This document shows positions 8,961-19,070 of a stretch of DNA of 64,000 nt, piece by piece (the first letter of the stretch is position 1; each line of letters starts with the position of its first letter). Source of the DNA: Roseomonas haemaphysalidis (GTDB lineage: Bacteria; Pseudomonadota; Alphaproteobacteria; Acetobacterales; Acetobacteraceae); assembly GCF_017355405.1 (NCBI RefSeq), contig NZ_CP061177.1, positions 1,066,001-1,130,000 of the forward strand, written 5' to 3'. The notes beneath the pieces are model-generated. The model was not told where the DNA came from and did no database searches. It saw only the letters and a list, made by a program, of their open reading frames with translations. The position numbers and the translations under genes were made by a program.

Positions 8961-9779
8961 TTATTCGCCCCGCACCGCCGCCGACAGCTCCCGCACCTGG
9001 TCCAGCACCTTGCGCACCGTGTGGGGCGAGGCGCGCCCCTCGGCATCCAGCGTGCCCGCCAGCGTCTCGATCAGCGCCGAGGCCACCACGGCGCCGTCCG
9101 CGACCCGCGCGGCGTTGGCCGCCTGCTCCGGCGTGCGCACGCCGAAGCCGATGGCGATCGGCAGGTCGGTGAACTGCCGCAGGCGGGGGATGGCGGCTTC
9201 CAGCGCCCCGGCCTCGGCGCTGCGCGTGCCGGTGATGCCGGCGATGGCCACGTAGTAGATGAAGCCGCTGGTGCCCTTGAGCGCGTAGGGCAGGCGCTCG
9301 TCCGTGGTGGTGGGGGCAATCAGGCGGATGATGTCCAGCCCCTGCGCCGCGGCGGGGGCCAGCACGTCGGCCTCCTCCGGCGGCACGTCCACCACGATGA
9401 TGCCATCCACGCCCGAGGCGCCGGCATCCACGCAGAAGCGCTCCACGCCGTAGGACATGATGGGGTTGAGGTAGCCCATCAGGATCAGCGGCGTTTCATC
9501 ATCCTCGCGGCGGAAGTCGCGCACCATGGCCATGGCGCCGGCCAGCGTGCCGCCGGCCTTGAGCGCCCGCTGCCCGGCCAACTGCACCGTGGGCCCGTCG
9601 GCCATCGGGTCGCTGAACGGCACGCCGATCTCGATCAGGTCGGCGCCCGCGCCGGGCATGCCGCGCAGGATGGCCATGCTGGTCGCCGGGTCGGGGTCGT
9701 AGGCTTCCAGGAAGGGCATCAGCGCGCCGCGCCCTTCCTGCTTCAGCTTGGCAAAGCGCGCGGCGATGCGGCCGCTCAC
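8961..9779 (-). CDS. trpA: Tryptophan synthase alpha chain
   Basis: Cleaves indole-3-glycerol phosphate to indole, which is passed to TrpB. The 272-aa TIM barrel carries catalytic Glu50 in [12 protein letters not shown] and Asp61 in MADGPTVQ. The phosphate-binding end is seen in [13 protein letters not shown] and [11 protein letters not shown]. The gene starts with GTG at 9779, overlapping the trpB stop by 4 bp (GTGA), so it is translationally coupled. It is the last gene of the cluster; the accD-folC pair often found next in alphaproteobacteria is absent here. Confidence 0.96.
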   Translation of the reverse strand: MSGRIAARFAKLKQEGRGALMPFLEAYDPDPATSMAILRGMPGAGADLIEIGVPFSDPMADGPTVQLAGQRALKAGGTLAGAMAMVRDFRREDDETPLILMGYLNPIMSYGVERFCVDAGASGVDGIIVVDVPPEEADVLAPAAAQGLDIIRLIAPTTTDERLPYALKGTSGFIYYVAIAGITGTRSAEAGALEAAIPRLRQFTDLPIAIGFGVRTPEQAANAARVADGAVVASALIETLAGTLDAEGRASPHTVRKVLDQVRELSAAVRGE

Positions 9780-11017
9780 AGCGACTGCCCCAGGTGCTTG
9801 GCCACCGTGAAGATGTCCTTGTCGCCACGGCCGGACATGTTGAGGACGATGGTCTGGTCCCGCCGCAGGGTGGGCGCCAGCTTCATCACCTGCACCAGCC
9901 CATGCGCCGATTCCAGCGCCGGGATGATGCCTTCCAGCTTGGAGCATAGCTGGAAGGCTTCCAGCGCCTCGTCGTCGGTGGCGCCCACATAGGTGGCGCG
10001 GCCGGTCTCGTGCAGCCAGGAATGCTCCGGCCCGATGCCGGGGTAGTCGAGCCCGGCCGAGATGGAATGCGCTTCCTTGATCTGCCCGTGCTGGTCCTGC
10101 AGCAGGTAGGTCAGGTTGCCGTGCAGCACGCCAGGCCGGCCGCGGTTCAGCGAGGCCGCGTGCTCGATGGTGTCCATGCCGCGGCCCGCCGCCTCGACAC
10201 CCCACAGCGCCACCTCCTTGTCGTCCAGGAAGGGGTGGAAGATGCCCATGGCGGAGGAACCGCCGCCGACGGCGCAGACCACCGCGTCCGGCAGCTTGCC
10301 TTCCAGCTCCAGGATCTGCGCGCGGGTTTCCTCGCCCACCACGCACTGGAAGTCGCGCACCATCTGCGGATAGGGGTGCGGGCCCGCCACGGTGCCGATG
10401 CAGTAGTAGGTGTCGTGCACGTTGGCGACCCAGTCGCGCAGCGCCTCGTTCATCGCGTCCTTCAGCGTGCCGGCGCCGGCGGTGACGGGCACCACCTGTG
10501 CGCCCATCAGCTTCATGCGGAACACGTTGGGCGCCTGCCGCTCCACGTCGGTGGCGCCCATGTAGACGACGCATTGCAGGCCGAACAGCGCGCAGGCCGT
10601 GGCGGTGGCGACGCCGTGCTGCCCCGCGCCGGTTTCGGCCAGGATGCGGCTGCGGCCGAGCTTCTTGGCCAGCAGGATCTGCCCCAGCACGGCATTGATC
10701 TTGTGCGCGCCGGTGTGGTTCAGGTCCTCGCGCTTGAAATAGATCCTGGCGCCGAGCGCGGGGTCCGCCGCCTGGGCGCGGGCATGCTCGGTCAGCCGGT
10801 CGCAACGCCACAGCGGGCTGGGGCGGCCGACGTATTCCTTCAGCAGCCGGCGCCACTCGGCCATGAACGCCGCGTCGTTCTTGGCGGCCTCATAGGCCTG
10901 CTCGACCTCGAGCAGCAGCGGCATCAGGGTCTCGGCGACGTAACGGCCACCGAACTGGCCGAAGCGCCCACGCGCATCGGGACCCTGACGGAGCGAGTTG
11001 GCTAACGGCTGATTCAC
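9776..11017 (-). CDS. trpB: Tryptophan synthase beta chain
   Basis: PLP enzyme that joins indole and serine to make tryptophan, in complex with TrpA. The 413-aa protein begins with [16 protein letters not shown]. The PLP lysine is Lys106 in HTGAHKINA, and the phosphate-binding loop is VGGGSSAMG. The start is GTG 11017, with GGAGGG 7 bp upstream. It follows trpF after a 109-bp gap in which I see no clear terminator, and overlaps trpA. Confidence 0.97.
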   Translation of the reverse strand: MNQPLANSLRQGPDARGRFGQFGGRYVAETLMPLLLEVEQAYEAAKNDAAFMAEWRRLLKEYVGRPSPLWRCDRLTEHARAQAADPALGARIYFKREDLNHTGAHKINAVLGQILLAKKLGRSRILAETGAGQHGVATATACALFGLQCVVYMGATDVERQAPNVFRMKLMGAQVVPVTAGAGTLKDAMNEALRDWVANVHDTYYCIGTVAGPHPYPQMVRDFQCVVGEETRAQILELEGKLPDAVVCAVGGGSSAMGIFHPFLDDKEVALWGVEAAGRGMDTIEHAASLNRGRPGVLHGNLTYLLQDQHGQIKEAHSISAGLDYPGIGPEHSWLHETGRATYVGATDDEALEAFQLCSKLEGIIPALESAHGLVQVMKLAPTLRRDQTIVLNMSGRGDKDIFTVAKHLGQSL

Positions 11018-11126
11018 GATCCATCCCTCCGGTCGGGGGAGCGTGTGTAGCGTGGGGCGGGGGCGGGCGATACTCCGGGATCACGGCAAAGCAGCCGGCG
11101 CCCGCCGCGCCCAAGCTGCCGAGGCG

Positions 11127-11813
11127 CTAGGCCGGCGGCGGTGGCGCGGGGGGCAGCGAGGGCTGGCTGCTGCGCCCCTTGGCCGCGTTCACGAAGGCAC
11201 GCATGAGGACCATGTCCTTGACGCCGCGCGTCCGCTCCACGCCAGACGACACGTCCACCCCCCGGGTGCCCGATTCGCGGATGGCGGCGGCCACGTTCAC
11301 CGGCGTCAGCCCGCCCGCCAGCATCCAGGGCAGCGGAATGCTGCGCCCGGCCAGCAGCGACCAGTCGAAGCGCATGGCATTGCCGCCGGGAATGCTGGCG
11401 CCCGGCGGCGGCTTGGCATCCAGCAGGAAACGGTCCACGGCCGTGTGGTAATCGTCCAGCAGGGCGAAATCCGCCTCGCCGGCAATGCCGATGGCCTTCA
11501 TCACCGGCAGCCCGAAGTGGTCGCGGATCTCGGCGCAGCGGCCGGGGCTTTCCTGCCCGTGCAGCTGCAGCAGGCGCAGCGGCACCACCTCCAGCACCTG
11601 CTCGATCAGCGCGTCCGTGGCATCAACGAACAGGCCCACGGGGGTGATGGCCGCGGGCAGGCGGCGGGCGAGCGGCGCCGCCTGGGCGGGCACCACGGCA
11701 CGGGCGGACGGCGGAAAGAACACGAAGCCCACCATGTCGGCGCCGGCCCGCACGCTGCCATCGACGCCCTCAGCGTCGTTGATGCCGCAGATCTTGACCT
11801 GCACGCCGCTCAT
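11127..11813 (-). CDS. trpF: Phosphoribosylanthranilate isomerase
   Basis: Third step of the tryptophan branch. The 228-aa TIM barrel starts [10 protein letters not shown] with the catalytic Cys. It has [16 protein letters not shown] and the phosphate-binding [11 protein letters not shown] followed by GVDVSSGVE. The C-terminus is an unusual proline-rich tail (LPPAPPPPA). ATG 11813 overlaps the pyrF stop by 4 bp. Confidence 0.96.
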   Translation of the reverse strand: MSGVQVKICGINDAEGVDGSVRAGADMVGFVFFPPSARAVVPAQAAPLARRLPAAITPVGLFVDATDALIEQVLEVVPLRLLQLHGQESPGRCAEIRDHFGLPVMKAIGIAGEADFALLDDYHTAVDRFLLDAKPPPGASIPGGNAMRFDWSLLAGRSIPLPWMLAGGLTPVNVAAAIRESGTRGVDVSSGVERTRGVKDMVLMRAFVNAAKGRSSQPSLPPAPPPPA

Positions 11814-12547
11814 CCCGCGAGGCCCGCGGCGATGCGCGCCGCCGCCTGCGCCGGATCGGCCGCGCCGGTGATGGGGCGGCCGATGACCAGCCAGTCGGCG
11901 CCGGCCCTGGCGGTGTCCTCGGGCGTCGCGGTGCGGGCCTGGTCGCCGGCGGCGCTGCCGGCGGGGCGGACGCCGGGCACCACCAGCAGCGGCGCATCGC
12001 CAAAGGCATCGCGCAGGCGGGATACCTCATGCGGCGAGCACACCAGCCCGTCCGCCCCGGCGGCCAGCGCCACGCGGGCCAGCCGCAGCACCTGCTGCGC
12101 CGGGCCGCCGGACACGCCGGTCTCGGCCAGCCCCTCGGTGGTGAAGCTGGTCAGCACGGTCACGGCCAGGATGGCGGGGCGGCGCGGGCCGGCGGCGTCC
12201 TCGGCGGCGCGGCGCGCGGCCTCGATCATGGCGCCGCCGCCGCCGGCGTGCAGCGTCAGCATGGCGGGCGGCTCCAGGCAAACCGACCGCACGGCACCGG
12301 CCACGGTGTTGGGGATGTCGTGGAACTTCAGGTCCAGAAACACCGGGCGATGCATGGCGATGCGCTGCACCACCGCCGGACCCTCGGCGCAGAACAGCTC
12401 CAGCCCCACCTTCACCAGCCCCACATGCGGCGCCACGGCCGCCGCCCAGTCCAGCGCGCGGGCAGGGTCGGGGGTGTCCAGCGCGGCAATCACGCCGCAG
12501 CGGTTCGGCTTGGCCCAGGTGGCGGCGGCGGGTGCGGGAGCGCTCAT
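11810..12547 (-). CDS. pyrF: Orotidine 5'-phosphate decarboxylase
   Basis: Last step of UMP synthesis. The 245-aa TIM barrel has the catalytic DxKxxD motif in [13 protein letters not shown]. The N-terminal [13 protein letters not shown] and C-terminal LVVPGVRP and WLVIGRPIT are also typical. Its placement between lapA and trpF links pyrimidine and tryptophan synthesis in one transcription unit, a common order in Rhodospirillales. Confidence 0.96.
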   Translation of the reverse strand: MSAPAPAAATWAKPNRCGVIAALDTPDPARALDWAAAVAPHVGLVKVGLELFCAEGPAVVQRIAMHRPVFLDLKFHDIPNTVAGAVRSVCLEPPAMLTLHAGGGGAMIEAARRAAEDAAGPRRPAILAVTVLTSFTTEGLAETGVSGGPAQQVLRLARVALAAGADGLVCSPHEVSRLRDAFGDAPLLVVPGVRPAGSAAGDQARTATPEDTARAGADWLVIGRPITGAADPAQAAARIAAGLAG

Positions 12548-12556
12548 CCGCCCGTT

Positions 12557-12898
12557 TTACGCCGAGTGGGACAAGGGGGCCAGGGAGTTGCCGGGCGTGA
12601 CCGGCTGGCTGGCCACCGGCACCGCCTGCTTGGCGCGCAGCTCCGCCAGCTCGGCCTCCAGCAGGGTCGCGGCATGGCGCAGCTGGCGCGCCTGGGCGCG
12701 GTAGCGCAGCCCGCTGCCCCAGGCCAGCAGGGCGCCCAGCAGAAAGGCCAGCAGCGCCGCCAGCAAGACCGCGCCGGCCAGCGGCAGCACCCAGGACAGG
12801 TCAAAGGGCCACAGGTGCAGCGCCACCGGCTCGGTGTTGGAAATGGCGAACAGCACCAGCAGCAGCAGCAGCGGCAGGGCGAGGATCAAGGCGAGCAT
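12557..12898 (-). CDS. lapA: LapA-domain inner-membrane protein
   Basis: The 113-aa protein has two predicted membrane helices (about residues 1-20 and 38-63) with NTEPVALHLWPFDLSWVLP between them, the LapA/DUF1049 signature. A charged cytoplasmic tail (RAQARQLRHAATLLEAELAE) probably forms a coiled coil. In E. coli LapA acts with LapB in lipopolysaccharide assembly control, but no lapB is next to it here. It lies 4 bp after ihfB and 9 bp before pyrF, so it belongs to the same operon. Confidence 0.85.
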   Translation of the reverse strand: MLALILALPLLLLLVLFAISNTEPVALHLWPFDLSWVLPLAGAVLLAALLAFLLGALLAWGSGLRYRAQARQLRHAATLLEAELAELRAKQAVPVASQPVTPGNSLAPLSHSA

Positions 12899-12902
12899 CA
12901 GG

Positions 12903-13235
12903 TCACTCCGCAGCCGGCGCGGCGCCGCGGGCGGCGCGCTTGGGGGCCTGCAGCGGCCCGCCGTTGACGCGCTCGCGCAGTTCCTTGCCGGGCTTGAAAT
13001 AGGGCACCGCCTTGCCGGCCACCTCGACCGCCTCGCCGGTGCGGGGGTTGCGGCCGGTGCGCGGGTCGCGCTGCTTGGCCGAAAAGGCGCCGAAGCCGCG
13101 CAGCTCCACCCGGTCGCCACGCGCCAGGGCGGCGCTGATCTCGTCGAAGATGGTGCCGACGATCAGCTCCACGTCCGGCTGCCGCAGGTGCGGGTTGGCC
13201 GTCGCCAGCTGCGCGATCAGTTCGGATTTCGTCAT
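12903..13235 (-). CDS. ihfB: Integration host factor subunit beta
   Basis: DNA-bending nucleoid protein that pairs with IHF-alpha. The 110-aa protein has the HU/IHF fold, with [11 protein letters not shown] at the start, [12 protein letters not shown] and the DNA-binding arm around [12 protein letters not shown], then [15 protein letters not shown]. An Ala-rich tail of about 18 residues ([12 protein letters not shown] at its end) extends beyond the usual IHF-beta length. ATG 13235 is preceded by GGAGAG. Confidence 0.95.
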   Translation of the reverse strand: MTKSELIAQLATANPHLRQPDVELIVGTIFDEISAALARGDRVELRGFGAFSAKQRDPRTGRNPRTGEAVEVAGKAVPYFKPGKELRERVNGGPLQAPKRAARGAAPAAE

Positions 13236-13411
13236 CGCGCGGCACTCTCCTGGGACGCGGGGGAAGTCTGTCGCGGAAAGCTGCCAAACGGTCCGGGCAC
13301 CGTCAATCAGAAGCCATCCCCCCCGGGCGCGGGGGCCGGCGCCTCCATGCGGGGGGCGGGGCGCAGGGTCAAGGGGAGCCGTGGCGCGGGAGCGCGTGCC
13401 ACAACGCAAAA

Positions 13412-13443
13412 CGCGCCCCGGGTGCTTCCACCCGGGGCGCGCG
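13412..13443 (-). terminator. Rho-independent terminator of rpsA
   Basis: A 12-bp inverted repeat (GCGCCCCGGGTG and CACCCGGGGCGC) around a short loop, followed on the minus strand by GTTTTGCG. It lies 29 bp beyond the rpsA stop. It should separate or attenuate rpsA from ihfB. Confidence 0.8.
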
Positions 13444-13471
13444 TCGCGAAGCTTCCGGCAGGCCGGAAGGA

Positions 13472-15193
13472 TCAGTCCTCGGACACCATCGAGTTGCGGC
13501 GGCGGATGGCCGCGCCCAGGATGTCGCCCAGCGAGGCGCCGGAGTCGGTGGTGCCGAACTCCTTCATCGCCTCGCGCTCCTCTTCCACTTCCTTGCCCTT
13601 GATGGTCAGGGACAGGCGGCGGGCGGCGCGGTCGATCGCCACGACCTTGGCATCGACCTTCTCGCCGATGGCGAACTTGTCGGGGCGCTGGTCGCCACGG
13701 TCGCGGGCCAGCTCGGCGCGGCGGATGAAGCCCGTCAGCACCTCGTCGACCTTCACCTCGATGCCGTTCTGCTCGACCTTGGTGACGATGCAGGTGACGA
13801 CGTCGTTCTTGCGCACGCGGTCCAGCACCTCGGCGGCGGGGTCCGCCTCAAGCTGCTTGATGCCGAGCGAGATGCGCTCCTTCTCGACGTCCACGTCCAG
13901 CACCTTGGCCTTGACGACCTGGCCCTTCTGGTACTCGGCCATCGCCTGCTCGCCGGCGACGTCCCAGGACAGGTCGGACATGTGCACCATGCCGTCGATC
14001 TCGGGAGCCAGACCCACGAACAAACCGAACTCGGTGATGTTGCGGATCTCGCCCTCGACGATGGAGCCGGGGCCGTGGCTTTCCAGGAACAGCTCCCAGG
14101 GGTTGCCCTGGGCCTGCTTCAGGCCGAGCGAGATGCGGCGCTTCGGCTCGTCCACGTCCAGGATCAGCACGTCCACTTCCTGCGAGGTGGCGACGATCTT
14201 GCCCGGGTGGACGTTCTTCTTGGTCCAGCTCATCTCGGACACGTGGACCAGACCCTCGACGCCCGGCTCCAGCTCCACAAAGGCGCCGTAGTCGGTGATG
14301 TTGGTCACGCGGCCGCTGAACTTCGCACCCACCGGGTACTTGATCGCCACGCCTTCCCACGGGTCGGACATCAGCTGCTTCATGCCGAGCGAGATGCGCT
14401 GCGTCTCGGAGTTGAAGCGGATCACCTGCACGCGGACCTGCTGACCGATGGTCAGGGCCTCGCTCGGGTGGTTGATGCGGCGCCACGCGATGTCGGTGAC
14501 ATGCAGCAGACCATCGACGCCGCCCAGGTCCACGAACGCACCGTAGTCGGTGATGTTCTTGACCACGCCGTCCAGGATCATGCCTTCCTTGAGGCCCTGG
14601 ATCAGCTCGGAGCGCTGCTCCGCACGGGTCTCTTCCAGCACGGCGCGGCGCGACACCACGATGTTGCCGCGGGCGCGGTCCATCTTCAGAATCTGGAACG
14701 GCTGCGGGCTGCCCATCAGGGGGCCGACGTCGCGCACCGGGCGGATGTCGACCTGGGAGCCGGGCAGGAAGGCCACGGCGCCGCCGAGGTCGACGGTGAA
14801 GCCACCCTTGACGCGGCCGAAGATCACGCCGTTCACGCGGCTCTGCGCGGTGAAGGACTTCTCCAGGTTGGTCCAGGCTTCCTCGCGGCGCGCCTTCTCA
14901 CGGGACAGGACGATGGCGCCGTCCCGGTCCTCGTAGCGCTCGACGAACAGCTCGATCACGTCGCCGGGCTTCACCTCGGCCGTCTGGCCCTGAGGTGCGA
15001 ATTCCTTCAGGGGCACGCGCCCCTCGCTCTTCAAGCCGACATCGACAACCGCGTAGTCGTCGTCGATGCGGATCACCCGGCCCGTGACGACCGAGCCGGC
15101 AAAGCCGGTGTCGGCGCCCAGCATCTCATCGAGCAGGGAAGCAAAGTCTTCGGTCTCGGCAGTTGCCGTGGCGAAGCTGTTGGCATTGGCCAT
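13472..15193 (-). CDS. rpsA: 30S ribosomal protein S1
   Basis: mRNA-binding ribosomal protein needed for initiation on most leaders. The 573-aa protein holds six S1 domains; recurring marks are [25 protein letters not shown], split here as successive blocks near residues 200-230, 290-320, 370-400 and 460-490. The N-terminal two domains ([20 protein letters not shown]) are the ribosome-binding, divergent ones. ATG 15193 has AGGAT upstream. Contrary to the usual aroA-cmk-rpsA order, the gene upstream is a UbiH-like monooxygenase. Confidence 0.97.
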   Translation of the reverse strand: MANANSFATATAETEDFASLLDEMLGADTGFAGSVVTGRVIRIDDDYAVVDVGLKSEGRVPLKEFAPQGQTAEVKPGDVIELFVERYEDRDGAIVLSREKARREEAWTNLEKSFTAQSRVNGVIFGRVKGGFTVDLGGAVAFLPGSQVDIRPVRDVGPLMGSPQPFQILKMDRARGNIVVSRRAVLEETRAEQRSELIQGLKEGMILDGVVKNITDYGAFVDLGGVDGLLHVTDIAWRRINHPSEALTIGQQVRVQVIRFNSETQRISLGMKQLMSDPWEGVAIKYPVGAKFSGRVTNITDYGAFVELEPGVEGLVHVSEMSWTKKNVHPGKIVATSQEVDVLILDVDEPKRRISLGLKQAQGNPWELFLESHGPGSIVEGEIRNITEFGLFVGLAPEIDGMVHMSDLSWDVAGEQAMAEYQKGQVVKAKVLDVDVEKERISLGIKQLEADPAAEVLDRVRKNDVVTCIVTKVEQNGIEVKVDEVLTGFIRRAELARDRGDQRPDKFAIGEKVDAKVVAIDRAARRLSLTIKGKEVEEEREAMKEFGTTDSGASLGDILGAAIRRRNSMVSED

Positions 15194-15436
15194 GTAACGG
15201 AAATATCCTGCGGTGGCCCGGGCAACACCCAGGCCGGTTCTTGCGCCCCCGGACCACCGGACAACCCGGTGGCGGACACGACATGGCCCGGCGCCGCCAT
15301 CGCGGCACATCGAAAGCCCGGTTGAGCTAAGCGGCATGTCGGCCCGCCCGGCCGGCCCGGCAGCGGCCCCGGTTTCCCGCAAGGCCTGAACGCCGGACAA
15401 CCCCACTGCCAGCACGGCAGCACGGTTTGGAATTTG

Positions 15437-15465
15437 GCCTAGGCTATCTGGAGGCTTTTCGTCAA
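15437..15465 (-). promoter_or_regulatory. Candidate sigma-70 promoter for rpsA
   Basis: On the minus strand TTGACG (15465-15460) is followed 17 bp later by CTAGGC (15442-15437). The -35 is near consensus and the -10 is weak. It would give a leader of about 235 nt upstream of rpsA, which fits the S1 autoregulation known in other bacteria. The 303-bp gap 15194-15496 holds no gene that I can support. Confidence 0.4.
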
Positions 15466-15496
15466 GCGGATTCGGCGGGCGCCACCGGCCCCACCC

Positions 15497-16807
15497 TCAT
15501 TCCCCGACCGCCGCCACGCCGCGCCCTTCCAGCAGCCCCGCCGTCGCCGACCCGAAGCCCATCGCCCGCCGCGCAAAGAACTGCTTCAGCCGCGGCATGC
15601 GCTGCACCGCCGCCAGCCCGAAGCGCCGCGCGGCGCGGACCGGCGCGAAGTCGTTGCCGAACAGCCGCTCCAGCGCATGGGTGGCGCCCAGCATCACCAG
15701 GGCGTCCGGCCGGCGCGCCGCCTGGTAGCGGGCCAGCAGGCCGGCGCCGCCGGGGTCCTGGCCGGCCGCCACCGCCTCGATCACCAGCTCGGCCAGCGCC
15801 GCCACGTCGCGGAAGCCGAGGTTCAGCCCCTGGCCGGCAATGGGGTGGATGCCGTGCGCGGCGTCCCCCACCAGCGCCAGGCGGGGCGCGGTGTAGCGGG
15901 CGGCGTGCATGGCGGCGAGCGGGTAGGACCAGCGGCGGCCGATGGGCGTGACGCGGCCCAGCGTGCCGCCCATGCGGCGCTCGATCTCGCGGCCATAGGC
16001 GGCATCGTCCAGCACCAGGAACTGCCGCGCGAGGTCCGCGCGCTCGGACCAGACAATGGCGGACACGTTGGGGTGCGCCGCGCTGCCGGCCATGGGCAGC
16101 TGGGCGAAGGGGCCGTGCGGCAGGAACTGCTCCAGCGCCACGCCGTCATGCGGCAACTCATGCGCGATGGCGCCCACCAGCCCGAGCTGGTGGTAGTCCA
16201 GCCGCGTGGCGCCGATGCCGGCGGCGCGCCGCAGCGGGCTGTTGCGCCCTTCCGCGCCCACCACCAGGCGGGCGCGCAGCACCGCGCCGGTGGACAGGCG
16301 CACCGTGGCGCCCGTCTCGTCGTGCGTCACCTCGGCCTGGGCCGGCGCATGCAGGCTGAGCGGCGCCAGGGCCGCCATGCGGGCATTCAGCGCCACGCGC
16401 AGGCAGCGTGCTTCCACCATCCAGCCGAAAGGGGTGCCGCCGGTCTCAGCCGCGTCGAAGTCCAGGCCAAGCGGGCTGGCGGGCTCGCCGGGGCGGCCGT
16501 CGCGCACCTGGATGCGGCGGATCGGGCCGGCGGGCTGGGGCAGGGCGTCCCACACGCCGGCGGCGTCCAACAGGTTGCGGCTGGTGGCGGCGATGGCATA
16601 GGCGCGGCCGTCGAATTCCGGCAGCTCCATGGGCGGCAGGGGGGCCGAATCTACCACCGCCACGCGGATGCCGGCGGTGGCCAGCACCGTGGCCAGCGTG
16701 GCGCCCACCGGACCCGCGCCGACCACGCAGACATCGACGGCCATGGGGACGGCCGTGGCGGCGGCGGCGGGAGCGGCGGGTTCTGCAGGCGCGGGGGTGG
16801 GGGTCAT
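15497..16807 (-). CDS. UbiH/UbiF-family FAD-dependent monooxygenase
   Basis: Flavoprotein hydroxylase of the ubiquinone-ring hydroxylase family, 436 aa. The FAD-binding start is VDVCVVGAGPVGATLA (about residues 23-38). The second site is VVGAEGRNSPLRRAAG, and the third is RLALVGDAAHGIHPIAGQGLNLGFRDV, the family signature. About 20 Pro/Ala-rich residues precede the Rossmann fold, so ATG 16744 is an alternative start. Which ring position it hydroxylates cannot be read from sequence. It is divergent from glnK. Confidence 0.85.
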   Translation of the reverse strand: MTPTPAPAEPAAPAAAATAVPMAVDVCVVGAGPVGATLATVLATAGIRVAVVDSAPLPPMELPEFDGRAYAIAATSRNLLDAAGVWDALPQPAGPIRRIQVRDGRPGEPASPLGLDFDAAETGGTPFGWMVEARCLRVALNARMAALAPLSLHAPAQAEVTHDETGATVRLSTGAVLRARLVVGAEGRNSPLRRAAGIGATRLDYHQLGLVGAIAHELPHDGVALEQFLPHGPFAQLPMAGSAAHPNVSAIVWSERADLARQFLVLDDAAYGREIERRMGGTLGRVTPIGRRWSYPLAAMHAARYTAPRLALVGDAAHGIHPIAGQGLNLGFRDVAALAELVIEAVAAGQDPGGAGLLARYQAARRPDALVMLGATHALERLFGNDFAPVRAARRFGLAAVQRMPRLKQFFARRAMGFGSATAGLLEGRGVAAVGE

Positions 16808-16947
16808 GGGGCCTATTCTGCCTTCTGCGGCGCCGTGGTGCGAGGGCTCGTCCATGACGGTGCAGGCTGCCTGTTTTTTATGCAGTGGTGCCCGCCGCGC
16901 GTCATGCAGCGGGAACAGCCCGGCTGGCGCCGCCGGGCCACGCCCCT

Positions 16948-17342
<395 letters not shown>

Positions 17343-17404
17343 TCGCCCCCCCTGTGACGGCCCCTTCCGCGATGACCCACACCACCACAACGGAATCCAA
17401 GCCG

Positions 17405-18754
17405 ATGCGTCTGGCCCTGGCGAAGGCGCGCGGCGCCGCCGCCCTTCTTTCCGGCCTGCTGCTGGCCACCCCCGCCTTTGCGCAGGACGCGGCCGCCCCC
17501 CCCGCCGTCAATGCCGGCGACACCGCCTGGATGCTGACCAGCACCGCGCTGGTGCTGATGATGACCATCCCCGGCCTGGCGCTGTTCTATGCCGGCATGG
17601 TGCGCAAGAAGAACATCCTCGCCACCCTGATGCAGTCCTTCTTTCTGGCCGGGCTGCTGACGCTGGTCTGGATGGTGGCGGGCTATTCCATCGCCTTTGG
17701 CGAGGGCGGTGCCTATTTCGGCGACCTGTCCAAGATGTTCCTGTCCGGCCTCGCGGCCAACTGGGACCAGCCCTTCACGCTGGGCAGCGGCGACGGCGCG
17801 GTGGCCTTCACCATTCCCGAATCCGTGTTCGTCATGTTCCAGATGACGTTCTTCATCATCACCCCCGCGCTGGCCGTCGGCGCCTGGGCGGACCGCATCA
17901 AGTTCTCGGCCCTGGCGGTCTTCGCGGTGCTGTGGTCGCTGCTGATCTACGCGCCGATCGCCCATTGGGTCTGGCACCCGAACGGCTGGATCTTCGCGCT
18001 CGGCGCGCTGGACTTCGCGGGCGGCACGGTGGTGCACATCAACGCCGGCATCGCCGGGCTGGTGGGCGCGCTCGTGCTCGGCAAGCGCGTCGGCTACGGC
18101 ACGGAAAACATGTCGCCCTTCAACCTGTCGCTCGCCGTGATCGGCGCCAGCCTGCTGTGGGTGGGCTGGTTCGGCTTCAACGCGGGCTCCGCCGGCGCCG
18201 CCGGCGGCCGCGCGGGCATGGCCATGCTGGTGACGCAGATCGCCGCCGGCGGCGCCGTGCTGGCCTGGGTGCTGATCGAATGGATCACCAAGGGCAAGCC
18301 CTCGGTCCTCGGCGCCATCTCGGGCGCCGTGGCGGGCCTCGTCGCCATCACCCCGGCGGCTGGCTTCGTGCTGCCGCTGCCGGCCCTGCTGATCGGCCTC
18401 GCCGCCGGGCTCGCGGGCTTCTGGGGCGCCACCGCGCTGAAGCACTGGTGCAACTACGACGACAGCCTGGACGCCTTTGGCGTGCACGGCATCTGCGGCA
18501 TCGTCGGCGCGCTGCTGACCGGCGTCTTCGCCTACGGCCCGCTGTCCGCCACCCCGGCCCTGCCGGGCGGCGTCGGCGGCGGCTTCGACCAGTTCCTGCT
18601 GCAGGTCTACGCGGTGATCGCCACCATGGCCTTCACGGCGATTGGCACCTTCATCCTGCTCAAGATCGTGGACGTGATCATCGGCCTGCGGGTGACCGAG
18701 GAAGAGGAGCGCGAGGGCCTCGACGTTTCGCTGCACGGCGAACGCCTGGGCTGA
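17405..18754 (+). CDS. amtB: Ammonium transporter AmtB
   Basis: Trimeric ammonium channel of the inner membrane, 449 aa. It has a cleavable signal peptide (MRLALAKARG to ATPAFAQ), then 11 expected membrane helices. The two pore histidines are in TVVHINAGIAGLVGAL and DAFGVHGICGIVGALLTG. The family motif AWADRIKFSALAVF is also seen. ATG 17405 gives the clean signal peptide; ATG 17372 would add 11 residues. Co-transcribed with glnK from the sigma-54 promoter. Confidence 0.95.
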   Translation: MRLALAKARGAAALLSGLLLATPAFAQDAAAPPAVNAGDTAWMLTSTALVLMMTIPGLALFYAGMVRKKNILATLMQSFFLAGLLTLVWMVAGYSIAFGEGGAYFGDLSKMFLSGLAANWDQPFTLGSGDGAVAFTIPESVFVMFQMTFFIITPALAVGAWADRIKFSALAVFAVLWSLLIYAPIAHWVWHPNGWIFALGALDFAGGTVVHINAGIAGLVGALVLGKRVGYGTENMSPFNLSLAVIGASLLWVGWFGFNAGSAGAAGGRAGMAMLVTQIAAGGAVLAWVLIEWITKGKPSVLGAISGAVAGLVAITPAAGFVLPLPALLIGLAAGLAGFWGATALKHWCNYDDSLDAFGVHGICGIVGALLTGVFAYGPLSATPALPGGVGGGFDQFLLQVYAVIATMAFTAIGTFILLKIVDVIIGLRVTEEEEREGLDVSLHGERLG

Positions 18755-18780
18755 TCGCCTGATCCGCTGCGGGGTGAGAG

Positions 18781-18809
18781 GGCGCCGGGGGTTTCCCGGC
18801 GCCCTTTTT
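18781..18809 (+). terminator. Rho-independent terminator after amtB
   Basis: GGCGCCGGG and CCCGGCGCC form a 9-bp stem around GGTTT, followed by CTTTTT. It ends the glnK-amtB transcript 27 bp past the stop codon. Confidence 0.88.
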
Positions 18810-18810
18810 G

Positions 18811-19070
18811 GTTGGGGGCGGGCCAGGGGCGCCGCCCCTGGACCCCGCTGGGGAGGCTGAGCCTCCCCAGACCCCTGCGGCAGGAAGCATTCCAGGGCCA
18901 TGAGGCCGAAGCGGAACGCAGGACATCTTTTTATAAAAAAATCGCCGGCGCTGAATCTTCAGTCCCCGAGGGTCATCGACCCTCGGGGCGCTGAAAACAG
19001 ATGGCGGGGCCTGGGGGGACACTGTCCCCCCAGCGGGGGTCCAGGGGGCGGCGCCCCCTGGCCCGCCCCC
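18811..19070. repeat. Family 2 paired double-hairpin repeat, copy 1
   Basis: Left arm 18811-18880 holds two hairpins (CCAGGGGCGCCGCCCCTGG and CTGGGGAGG...CCTCCCCAG). Right arm about 19005-19070 holds the same two in inverted order (CTGGGGGGACA...TGTCCCCCCAG, then CCAGGGGGCGGCGCCCCCTGG). The centre includes an AT-rich run (TTTTTATAAAAAAAT near 18930) and a separate 9-bp-stem hairpin at 18964-18988. The right arm stops at the base before the pepN stop codon. Confidence 0.75.
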
